DNA of 64,000 nucleotides from contig NC_087067.1 of NCBI RefSeq assembly GCF_963678635.1, forward strand, positions 29,252,403 through 29,316,402, read 5' to 3'. This DNA comes from Symsagittifera roscoffensis (taxonomy: Eukaryota; Xenacoelomorpha; Acoela; Convolutidae). Both the position numbers and the translations under genes were made by a program. Shown here piece by piece: positions 22,696-33,500 of the stretch (positions are counted from its first letter, which is position 1; the number at the start of each line of letters is the position of its first letter). The notes below the pieces were generated by a model that saw nothing but the letters and a program-made list of their open reading frames with translations, ran no database searches and was not told the origin of the DNA.

Positions 22696-24670
22696 TTGCG
22701 ACTAAAAGCTTTGTTTACATTGGGTGCTTTTGGCATTACAAGAAAACTCTGAATCTGAACTTGATTGATCTAAAAAGAAGACGTCAACAAGCTTTTCGAA
22801 ATTTTTATTGACTAAAAAAACTTGGAAAATTTGTTGACATTTAACAGGTGGTCAACAAATGCGATGTCTCAAAAAGGCACATGGGAATATCCAAAGTGTG
22901 GCTAAAATCTGGAAGTGGGAGAAGGCGTCCGTTCCCCTAAATCCACTTAAACTTGAACAATTGTTTTTTTTTCATTGCAGTCGCATGCGCCCTAAACTTT
23001 TCTGTTTCATTATTTTTACTAGTTTCTACGCATTATTTTTAGTAATAAATATTTTTGCTGTTTTTTTGGAGGTATGTTATAAACAAAAAACGGCTAAATA
23101 TGGCCAACGTTTTGAGCTTTTGCTCTAAAATTTTTATGATTACTAATGAGTTATCATCATTTTCCCATCGTGACTCAAGTTTGATTAGTACGAAATGCTT
23201 CTGTGCCCTTGAAACAATGAAAAAGAAATCATTTTCCAAGACATTCTGTAAGTTTAAAGTATATTTAATTGATGCAGTTTTTTCCTAAAATTTTTCATTC
23301 GCCTCATAACCCAAAGGGCTCCATTACGAGGCCAAACTGTGCATTTTGTGCATTGTAAGCGGATTCCGCAAAAAGGACGCTGCTTTTGTACTTCTTTTGT
23401 TCTTTAATTTCCTCTGATCGTTCCGACAAAGTCTTAACATGTTTAAAGACTTGTCTCTGGAATCCAGGAACATACAGACACAAAATTGTGCGCCTATCCA
23501 GTGCACAGTTTGGCCTCGTAATGTCCCTTTTGTTAGTAGTTTATGACATCCAATTTCGTCTGAAACTTTTTCTGAAAGCGCTTTTTGAGCAACTATATAA
23601 AAGGTTTGCGGAGTGCGCGCGCCAAGAAGCTCATTTGCAGTTTATGGTCGTTCATTTTAAAAACTTGCGAGTGGTGCCGAAAATTTGGGCAAATTGAAGT
23701 TTTCAGAGTGTTTTTGAGAGTGCGGAAAAGAATTTAGTCAAGCTAAAAAAAATTCGACGCTCTTTTAAAACTCAAGATTTAATCCGTCCCTCTCAAGAAA
23801 ACCATGGGGTAAAATTAAGGGGCTGGATCACGGATGGTTGTTTTGAGGGACATCTATTTCTAGGCTTTTCTCCACCCCTTCTCACCTTCAATTTTGAAAA
23901 AATTTAAGCTATCAAAAGGAAAAAAAACAAATGGCATGAAGAACAAAATAACAATTTTGAAATACCTTGCATTCTAACACCACGCGCTTAGGTATAATGG
24001 AAATTAAATTAAAAAATGGAAAGGTGAGGGTGGAAACTGAAAAAATCTATGAATATTTTTTCATGGATTCAGAAAGGGTCAAATTGATATTTTGAGTACT
24101 CGAAGAAAACTTGTTTATCCGACTTTCGAAGAAAACGGAATATATATGTTTGGTGGAAATTTTAATCAGTCAATTTTTGGCGATCGAAATAATAAATTTA
24201 AAATTTTTTTTTGTATACCCATTGAAGATATTGATTACTGCCGATACCTGAAATCAAATTTAAAAAGATATTTTACCGCCGATCATTTTTTGCAAAGTCA
24301 CGGGAGTCTGAACATTGTCAATTCGGCCATGCTCTGGACTAGCTTATGCGCGCTTTGAAGATTTTATTCATAATGCTCGAAGCGTAACACAAATTATTTA
24401 TGCATGGCGAATTATCCCGCACAAAAAAAATCGTTTCAGTTTCAATTGAGGCTAGCTAGTTGGTCGTATTAATTTCATACGGCTCAAATTTTCACAAATT
24501 ATTTTTCATTGATTTTATCCAAAATTTACAGCTTTTAAATATTTTGTTTTCTCGAAAACTATTCGATATGGATTAAGGGGCTTTGCCCTGTATGCGAAGA
24601 GTCTTGTTGGGGGTTAGTTATGCTAATAGCCATAAATTGGATATTCGGAAAGTTTCAAAAAAATGTCTCC
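22696..24670. other. Intronic noncoding DNA (GPCR intron 1)
   Basis: No gene supported. It contains a small palindrome-ended element (23313-23530, separate entry). A probable old relative of the hairpin-ended family lies at about 24090-24606, ending GCCCTGTATGCGAAGAGTCT. Confidence 0.45.
23313..23530. mobile_element. Small (~0.2 kb) palindrome-ended element
   Basis: Perfect 21-bp inverted arms at 23323-23343 and 23502-23522 (ATTACGAGGCCAAACTGTGC is the first 20 bases), flanked outside by AAAGGG and CCCTTT. The interior is noncoding. Too short to classify. Confidence 0.8.
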
Positions 24671-25781
24671 CCCGCACTCAGTAAAAAGAGAAAATAATCG
24701 ATTATATTATAACTAAAATCACACTTTTAGCAAAATTATAAACAATTATAGGCGCCAATTTTAGATGTTTAAACGTTTTATAATTCATTGTAATCATAAA
24801 ATTTTTGGTGACTATATAATAAATTATGATCAATAATAACTGATTCTAATTTTTCCGAAAATCTCTTGTAGTCTCTTATAATCTCTTATAATCTATTATA
24901 ATCTATTCTTATAGATTATAATCCTTTTTTCTATCAAAAAAGTATTTTACACGAAAAAATGAAATATTATGATGGATAATTTAGCTATTCTGCATAAAAA
25001 CACAGTGAAAAATCAGTGAGAAATAAGAAAGCAGTAAACCAGGGGCGGATGTGAGATTTTCTCGAAGGGTGGAGGCGGAATTTTGACCTTTTTTTAGGTA
25101 CACCAAATTGATTTTCTGAGCTCTCCCAAAGCACCTAAAAGACCCTGTTTTGGCCAAATTTTGTGCGCCGCAGGCAAACTTTTGAAGAAACAGGTCAAAA
25201 ACGGCGCTTTTTTAAGGCATTTTTTGGAAAAATTCGCCAAAAAAAAATGCGTTTTTTGGCGCGCACTTCCCCTCAAAATTAGTTTTCTTGGCGCCAAAGG
25301 CCAACGAGTCCGTCACCAATTATGGATTTCTCAGAACAGTACAAAAGTAAAACACCCCTTTGGGTAGGCAGGGGGTCGAATTCCTAAAAAACGCGTCCGA
25401 AACCCCCCCCCCCCCTCAATCCGTCCTTGCAGTAAACAGTAAGAAAGTAAACGGTAAACAGTAAGAAAAGAAACCAACTGAAAATCACACAAAACAAAAC
25501 AAAAATAAAATGAAATGAAGCGATGACGTTTTTTGAATAAAAAAATTATTTATAATCGATTAAAATGGATTATAATTCAATAAACTTTCAGAAATATTTT
25601 TCGAAAAATATTATTTAGAAAAATTTTTCAGAAATATTCGATTATAATGGGTTTTTTGTTTCGAAAAATAGTAACATTATAATCCATTTTTTATCAATTA
25701 TAATCTCTTTTTTTAAACTTATGGAGACTGACAATAAAAGTCCATTATAATCTATTATTTTCTCTTTTTACTGAGTGCGGG
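24671..25781. mobile_element. TIR element, ~1.1 kb, with 28-bp TIRs and a nested MITE
   Basis: Inverted termini 24671-24698 and 25754-25781 are identical over 28 bases, starting CCCGCACTCAGTAAAAAG. The interior is built of ATTATAATC words, like the element at 19.8 kb. A hAT-like MITE (25040-25429) sits inside it, so this element is older than that insertion. No target duplication is obvious. Confidence 0.88.
25040..25429. mobile_element. hAT-like MITE with 8-bp target duplication CAGTAAAC
   Basis: Bounded by CAGTAAAC at 25032-25039 and 25430-25437. The ends are CAGGGGCGGAT and ATCCGTCCTTG, imperfect inverted repeats of the CAGGGGCGGA type common in hAT elements. The interior is noncoding and shares blocks with the copies at 22.2, 28.6 and 42.1 kb. 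Confidence 0.92.
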
Positions 25782-26440
25782 CAGTGCTGAACTTTTCCAC
25801 AATTTTCAGACAGATTGGTTACACTTAACTTGATCACATTGAATATGAACACAATTTAATATTCCAGTTTTCAAAATTTTTTCAAGTTATGATTTGGTCT
25901 CATTCTTTCACTTTTACCAAGTTCCAGCGCGCGTTACTGAAAAAAACTCAACAAAAGAAGTTATGACTAAAAAGACATTTTCATTCAGTAAAGAATTTAG
26001 TTTGAGCCTGTATGTAGTAAATTTATTAACCTGTATGTAGCAAAATTTGCTCCCTGTATGTAGCAAACTTTCTACGCCGCAAGCAAATTTTTTTGGCAAA
26101 ACTGCTGTTTTTGAGAACGTTTTCTTATTAAGTGTTCCCGCTCAAAGCTAGCATATATTTACATACGCATTATTTTTCAGGGTAGGTCTGCCAGATGGCT
26201 GTTATAAAATAGTAGCTTTTCCAATTCCAAAACATGGTGACAAAACTTTGGCAGTTTTCGCTATGCACCCGCATCTAAATTTGAAACTGACCCTGATGTC
26301 AAACTTCATCATTCTGATTAAAAAATTATCCCTTTTTTCCTTCATTTGAAGCAGTAACCATACTGTAAGTAAAATCTAAAATTATATTTATCTTATCGAA
26401 AACATCTGTTCAGGAACAACGGAAAATGCGCAAAACTTAC
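25782..26440. other. Intronic noncoding DNA (GPCR intron 1, upstream end)
   Basis: No gene. Three close repeats of CTGTATGTAGCAAA occur at about 26008-26070, followed by a fragment (ACGCCGCAAGCAAA) resembling the hAT-like MITE interior. Confidence 0.45.
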
Positions 26441-26756
26441 ACATTGGACCAGCAAAAGTGAAGAATGATGACAGAGTTTTGCAGAATATTTCACTGAGGT
26501 GCAACAAATCAAGTGAAAATAGAGGAAAGGCTGATAGGAGAAGTCCATGGACAAGCAGCAAAAGAGAATCGGCCAGTGCGAGACAGCGCATGAACACCGA
26601 ACCAGAAGAGTTGCCCAGTTTTCTGGCAGAGAGATAAGTAATTACGTTGCCAGCACAACCAATCAGGGCGATGAAAGCTGAAGCGCCTCTGATTAACTGG
26701 GTCCCAACTAGGTAGACTGCATTACTAACTTCTGGTTGTTCAATTTCTTCTGCTGT
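26441..26756 (-). CDS. GPCR exon 1 (first found): TM1, TM2, start of TM3
   Basis: An exon preceded (minus strand) by gattttttttcag-like acceptor sequence and ended by the consensus donor GTAAGT, which splits a codon after one base. That phase fits the acceptor at 22009 exactly and yields GPM/SAHILVALSVDRL. The 105 codons encode TM1 with the family's GN (IALIGCAGNVITYLSARKL), TM2 with LALAD (FMRCLALADSLLLLVHGL), and the first loop with the cysteine at the top of TM3 (LSEIFCKTLSSFF). The exon opens in phase 0 with TAEEIEQPEV, so an upstream exon with the start codon must exist. I could not find it within about 10 kb. Together with 21503-22008 and 17625-17780 it gives about 325 residues and a full set of seven membrane segments. 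Confidence 0.88.
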
Positions 26757-28620
26757 CTGAAAAAAATCATGTTGTTCATTAAAAAGACTCCGATTGCCTT
26801 TTAACTGGTTTGCGTTTGACCTAATTTCAAAAATAAAAAAAAAACATATTTTTCAACAGTTAATTTATAAAAAGAACATTTTAGAAGAATGATTTTCATC
26901 ATTGTCTCCAGCATGCGCATCTCACATTGAAAGCAATTCATTTTGCGTCATTTAATTTTTTGTATAATTTTTCGGTTAAACCGGTTCGACTTATGTTATA
27001 TTGGCTTAGTCAACTTATGATGTTCTTCGCGGGCTATATTTAAAAGTGATTTTGCTTCTTTCAATATAAACGGGTCGTCTAAAATTTTAATTTTTACACA
27101 AGCAGAGCGTACTTTCATATAACGCTATCCACATTTTTAAGTAGCAAATAAAAGTGCTGATTATTTGGCGGAACCTTAGCTTTTTCTATATCATGTTAAC
27201 TTTTGCTAAAAAAAATGATATTTTTGAATCTGGCTTACTGACGGCTAGTTCTTGTGGGGAGACCAGCTACCCTATTGTGTACCTAGATTTTCCGTTTTCC
27301 TTTTTTATACCTCACTGGGCGCTCTTCGACCTTGGAAAACTTCAGTGGGAGAGATTTTTTGGAATAATTCTATTTTCTTGGAAAACATTTAGACCAACTT
27401 GCAAATAAGGATTCAATGTAAATAAACTAATCTGGGAATCTTTCCTGCATAAACTGCTACGCCTCAATTTGGGTAGTTGAGTTGTTTTGACCTTAGAAAA
27501 TGTCCACCTTTTGGAACCTGACCGTTTTTTGGAAAATTTTTCCTATTCTCCAACACTCTGTCAAATCAGTGTTTAAGGGTTCAATTGAAATAACAGATTG
27601 TACATCTTCGCAGCTCAACTGGTTTTGCCACAATCTTTTCAAAAAGTACGTTTTTTGAAATCGCGCTGGTTTTAATTGAAGTTTTTGACTTTCTGACTTT
27701 TTTTTGGTCGAACCAAGTTTTTTTTAGTTGCCGTCTGGCCATCGATTTTCAATTTTGATAAGTCTGTTTATGAGCATCATCCGAGAAAAAAAATATTGAA
27801 AGTTTGTAGATATAGAAACTTTGATTTTATCAAGTAACTTTTTTGCCTTGATTTTCAAAAATTTGTTTCGAAACTGGCTTCTTTTTTCTCTTAGACTCAA
27901 TATCTTGTATCGCATGTTTTAAATTATATTGATGCAAATAGTGCAAAGCTTGGAAAACCTTGATGAATTTGAATTGGAACGTTTTCTGAGCCAAAACATT
28001 TTGCCGCTAAGACTGAAAAAAATCAAGAATTTAACTGCATTAGTTATTAGCACTTGATCAGTTTAGGTATTTTCAATCCCCCACAAAAAATCAATATATA
28101 GATCACGTTTGTAATCTTAAGTAGATTAAAGTTTTGCGGATAGTGCAAAAAAAATTCCTGCTAAAAGTGCTAATTACATAGCCGAAATTTGTGAGAACAA
28201 ATGAACCACACCGAGCGCAAAGTCTGATAAAAACCTGAGTCCAATTTGTTGAAAAGCTTCAACTTGTTGTATTGTAAGATATGGTTGTTTCATAATCAAT
28301 TTCTTTCACACTAATTATAGTAAAAGTTCTTGATTTTAAGACAATTGAAGTGATTTTGTTAAGCTAACTAAGAGCTATAATTTAAGGCAGAACAAAAATG
28401 TCTGACATAGAGTCTCGGAAAATTATTGCAAACTCAAACATGGTATAACTAAGAAACAATGTGATTTTCTATGAGCTGATTTTTTAACTTCATAAAGGTT
28501 TTCACAAACCCTTCCTTATTTAAAGGGAACTGACATGGGGTGCTACTGGATAGGCAAAATATGTCTGTTTGTATCCATGACACAGTGAAATTAGTAGGAG
28601 TCGCAGAACGTTATTCAGAC
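26757..28620. other. Noncoding DNA upstream of the GPCR exons
   Basis: AT-rich. Open frames at 27154-27408 (+) and 27724-27915 (-) have no splice or domain support. The missing GPCR first exon could be here or farther up. Confidence 0.4.
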
Positions 28621-28998
28621 CAGGGGCGCATTTAGGGGGGGGGGCGGACGCTTTCCTCTCAGGGATTCGACCCCCTGCCGACCCAAAGGGTCCCCCCATT
28701 GTACTATTTTCCAAAATCCATTTTTGGTGATGGACTCTTAAAATTTTCTGAAGGCGCCTTGGGCGCCAGTATATACTTATTTTGAGGGGGGAGCGCGCGC
28801 CGAAAAAACGCAATTTTTTGTTCAAAATTTTCCAAAAAGTGCCTAAAAACGCCTTTTTTGGCCTGTTTTTTCAAAATTTTGGTCAAAACAAGGACAAAAC
28901 AGTGCTTGGGAGAGCTCGAAAAATCAATTTGGCCAACCTAAAAGAAAGGAATTTTTTGAAAATCTGCCCCCCTCGAAAAAGTTATAGATCAGCCCCTC
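28621..28998. mobile_element. hAT-like MITE with 8-bp target duplication ATTCAGAC
   Basis: Flanked by ATTCAGAC at 28613-28620 and 28999-29006. It begins CAGGGGCGCATTTAGG and ends GATCAGCCCCTC. It is in opposite interior orientation to the copy at 25.0 kb (GGGATTCGACCCCCTGCC near the left end). Confidence 0.92.
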
Positions 28999-29647
28999 AT
29001 TCAGACTCTTCTATATGTCGTCATCATTTTTTTTGGCTTTTTTGAAAGTTCAATCTAAAAGTTGTTCAGGCTCAAATTAATTTTTTCACGGTTTGACTTG
29101 CGATTTTTCGTTAAATTCAGATCATTTCTTTTGACAAAAGGAAGGCAAACTCCACTTCTGAACAGCAAAAGCGTAAGTGTGAAGGAAATGGTGATCAATT
29201 TCTAGTTTCGAAAGTGCAACTTAATATACAGGTTTCCCTACGTAATAAAATTTCAGTTAATGATCCAGTTTTCTCAAATTGGGTTACTTTTATCAAAAAA
29301 GTGTCAAGTGTTCTGTAATTTAATACGCTTTAGGGCTATCTTTTTTCTTGGAAGCTACAAGTTGAGGTTTTCGAAAAAACAAGCCAGCATTTTTTTTGGT
29401 TCACATGCGTTCATGGACCTTTTTGCCAGCCTATTTGCTATGTTCACTAAATTTTAATTTACACATGCGTATGAATTCAAAAAATTCTGAACCCCGTTCT
29501 AGTACGAGCAGTTTTAAGTCAGATTCTGAAAAGGTAGCCGAGAGACCTAAACTCACCTTCATCTCCATCTCTAGTTTTCAGAGTAGCGAAACTGAATCAA
29601 TGGAAAGTCTGGAGTGATTTTCTGGCAGAGATCACCGCTACAGACAA
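28999..29647. other. Noncoding or weakly coding DNA
   Basis: A serine-rich open stretch at 29461-29617 (+), reading SEPRSSTSSFKSDSEK and ending in TGA, could be a last exon but lacks a clear acceptor. Otherwise nothing. Confidence 0.3.
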
Positions 29648-30553
29648 CCCGGGTTGACCAAAAACGCTTATCATACAATCCTCATAAATGGGAAATTTCT
29701 TTTCATACAACTTCATACAATTCCATACGTACAGAAAACTGTATGAAAACTCTATAACAAATATTTTCCCATTAAAGGAAATTGCATAATAGGTGTTTTC
29801 TCCATAAACCAAAAAGTTATAGTCGGTTCTATATTTATTTTCTGAAAAATTTTGGGTTGTGTTTGCAACCGAACACAAGTGACACAGACCTTGGCTACTC
29901 AAAGCACCAAAGGTTGGACGGTCTGCCATTAATAATGCATAAAAAACGACCTGAATAGTCTTCCAGATGTCTTTAACAAATGATATAACAAAAGTAACAA
30001 ACTTTTAATTTTTGGCAAAAGTTTTTAGTGATGATTATTTTAAATTTTTCAATTTTCAAATTATCAGACATTGATCAAGGCATACATAAACACGCCATAC
30101 AAAAGAAATAGGAAATTTCAGCGTTTTTGAAAAAGAAATTCAAGTGAAAAGAAAAAAGCCAATATTATCAAATCCAGGACTATGTTATGCACACAAAAAA
30201 ACAAATTTTGCATGCAAAAATTTTTTTTCGAAAATTTTTTGTTTGTGTTCAAAATTCGATTTGCGTTCGAAAAAAAACAAACAAATTTTGGGGCAAACTT
30301 TCAAAATTACATATATTATGGAAACTGTATGGAAAGCATTTTTTTCAAAAAATAATTTAAATCAGTTTTTTTTTTGTCACCAGTCTGTTCAACTGTTCTC
30401 AAAAACCGCAGAATTGGTTTAATTTTTTTTCTATTGTTTTTCGAAAATGTATGAAAATTGAATGGAAAAATGATGTATGGATTTGTATGATAATGATTTT
30501 TGATGTATGGAATTGTATGATAAGCATTTTGAGTAAATGGAGGTCAACCCGGG
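29648..30553. mobile_element. TIR element, ~0.9 kb (CCCGGGTTGACC ends)
   Basis: Ends CCCGGGTTGACC (29648-29659) and GGTCAACCCGGG (30542-30553). Imperfect inverted similarity continues about 70 bases inward, with repeated ATACAATTCCATAC words. The interior is noncoding. No certain target duplication (possibly AA). Confidence 0.8.
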
Positions 30554-33500
30554 AATCATAGGAGGAGGAATGTAAAAATGGGGAAAATAAGTTTCAGTTT
30601 GCATTTAATTGTTAGAGCTTCTAGTCAGAAACGACATTTTTAAAACCAACAGTATTTTTTTTTCAAGAGTATCCTTTTTTTAATATAAGTTCAACATAAT
30701 TTTTTTCTTTATTGATCATTTGGTGTTAATCAAACCAAAGTATTTTTGTTTGGCCTGCCTGCTTGTTAATCAGAGCAAAATGAACTAAGACAACAAAAGA
30801 GATGAAAGTATGAGATATTTAATTTAAAATTTTCTTGATACTTACTTTTTTTGCGGCTCAAAGGCTCCCATGAGATATATTGATCAAAATATAATGCTTA
30901 GAGTAGACTTGATGTCGTTAAATTTTCGAAGTTTTTTTTTAAAATATCTAATTTAATGATTATTTTGAAAATTGAATATGAATGATTGACTTTAAATGAA
31001 ATTGAATGATTACAATTGATCGAATTATAAGTGTGAGTCTTTGTGAGTGCTTTGTTAGGTAAAGAGAGCAAGTAAAAATTAAGGACACTTTTCCTCACAA
31101 AAAAACTATATTTAAAGATTTTCGATCTCTAAAGCTGGTTATCTCCAAGATCTTGCATGAAGCGTGCATTATAATTCTCCTTGATTGACTAGGGTAACGT
31201 ACTCCTGGGATCATCCTTCGGGATCTGAATAAGAACTGAAGGAAAGTATTTTTGTATGATAACAAATCTGATCAGCTACGACCTGATTTGAGCGAGGTGG
31301 CTCAAATGGTGTTAAAAGAAATAACATTTTTAGAATTTTTGTAAAATTCTGCTTCGCCGAGTTTTTGCAGTCGCCCAAAAAGACCTTTTTTTAAACTTAT
31401 CTTGGCAGACCAGTTTATTCTTCACTAGACGAAGTAATTTAGAAAGTGATTAAGAAGCAATGTCGTTTTTTGTTGATCGGATAGCAGAGGGGCTCCATCT
31501 AAATTGAATTGAAAAATGAACGACGACTGATCAAATTAAAACCGGCGACTTAGTAATCAAATATGCAGAAACAAATAAGTCATTATTTTTTAATAACTAC
31601 AACTTAAAAGAGCGAAAAAGAAGGGAAGATACTAATCGAAATCCAATTTTTCTGGCCTGATTTCAATTGATTTAAATCAGATAATGAACCCAATGTATTA
31701 AGATGAAAACCATTTTGCCTTAAATTAAAAAAAAATGATTAATAATAGTTGGAAGACTCAACTAACAGCCAGAGAAAAAACTGGATACAACTGTTTAATA
31801 AGTTAATCTAAGATATTCTCATTTTGATTTTATGATGCTGGTGATAGTGATAACTTTAAGGTAACGTTATTTGACGTCTTGAGCTCAAATTTATAAGATA
31901 ATTCACCTCTGATATAATCTATTGTAAGCTATGGGGGTTTAAAAATTGACATTTTTTCTAATTTGAGACCTTTAACGCTAAATATTTTGTTGTATTCATA
32001 CGTGAGCGGCGATTTAAAGCTGCGCAGAAGTTTTTGCATCTTGATTTGAGGCAACCTGCCTTAAGCTTTAGAAACTATACTGACCTTTATACTGACATTG
32101 ATACAAAAATATTAACTAAAAGTCAGAAAAAAACCTACACTACAACGGATTACTTCTATCACGGCAAACGTTCGAGTGCTCTCAAAATTCTTCAAAGCAT
32201 TTTAAAAAGTTTATGCATTGAAAATTGAATGTAAATTTTTCAAAACATTTTTCATCCCATGCACTATCTCAAAATTAGAAGGATGCGTTACTTGACTAGT
32301 AATACTTATTGAAACCTAATAAGCTCGTTTCAAATTGATTCCTATGGTTTGTAGAGCCTGACTACTTTGCCGCTTACTCTACACGTTTTCATGGGAATCC
32401 TGTATGCCAGAAACATTGATCGCTCAATTTTTATATGGCATAACCAAATTGTTTATAATTTTTACAGAAAGTATATTCAAAAAAACAATCAGTTATAGAT
32501 AGCTATAAAGACGTCGAATGATTGACAATTTTTGCTTTCGGTCTTTTCCCGGGAAAAAATGTTCCAGTAAAGGAGATTTTGTCACTTTTGTCTATCCGAT
32601 AGATGCGGATGGCATTTTTGAAAATGTTTGTTAGGAACTTATCTATTTTTCAATCTGGGGTTTGAATGAAATTTTTGAATAAATTCTCATTAAACATAAC
32701 TGAACATAATTGATGAATTATCATTACAATTTATGTTTGCTTTTGTTTTAGTTGTATTTTAATTTGTTTTCCACGCAATAGCAGGTACAGCAAGTAATCA
32801 CTGGAATGAGTCAAGTGATATATCGTATTAAAGCTATTTCATTGACATCAGAGTCGACTGACATTTAAAAAATCCATTTAACGCTCCCTTGGCAATTAAC
32901 ACTTTCTAAAAAATTAAATCTTTTTTAAGCCAGAAAAATACTTTTTAAGTTTTACAATTTTTTTTCGAATTTTTTTTCATGTTTTTATTGTTTTTTGATT
33001 TTCGAATACAATTGTTTTCAATTTTGCCTACTTTGCTAATTTTGTACGCGTTTGTATAGTTCTCTCAACCCACTGTCCACAAAAAAAACGTATAATTGTT
33101 TTTGTATGAATTGATTTTTTTTATGAATGTGTTGTGATTATTCTGTAGATACTGATATTGGTAACAAAATCAGGTAAGCAAACAATCATCGAATTTAAAA
33201 AATCCTAAAAATTCTCTCAAACTCATAAACAACTCAATTCGAAACTTTTGATTTGTGGTCCAATTTTGAGCGAGTAACATGATCTCGAAATTAGAGCGTT
33301 CGTTATAGACAACACCAATGGAAATTAGTCGGTAAAGATGAAAAGTTTTTATTTCCTTTCAAGAAAAACTAGTCATGGAAGTGCCTTTTTCTTCAAGTTC
33401 ATTGTTGTGCATTTTTTTTTCAATTGTAGAATTTTCGTTCAAATAATTTTGGATCATGCTTTCGTTTATTTTTCGTTTTTTGAAGATAACTGTTTGTTGT

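Noticed and set aside
29396-29617. Serine-rich frame ending SSETESMESLE
   Set aside because: Protein-like at its end, but I could find no acceptor, partner exon or domain; left as a remark only.
29597-29929. A 110-codon minus-strand frame
   Set aside because: It crosses the boundary of the 29.6-30.6 kb TIR element and includes its terminal repeat, so it cannot be an old gene.
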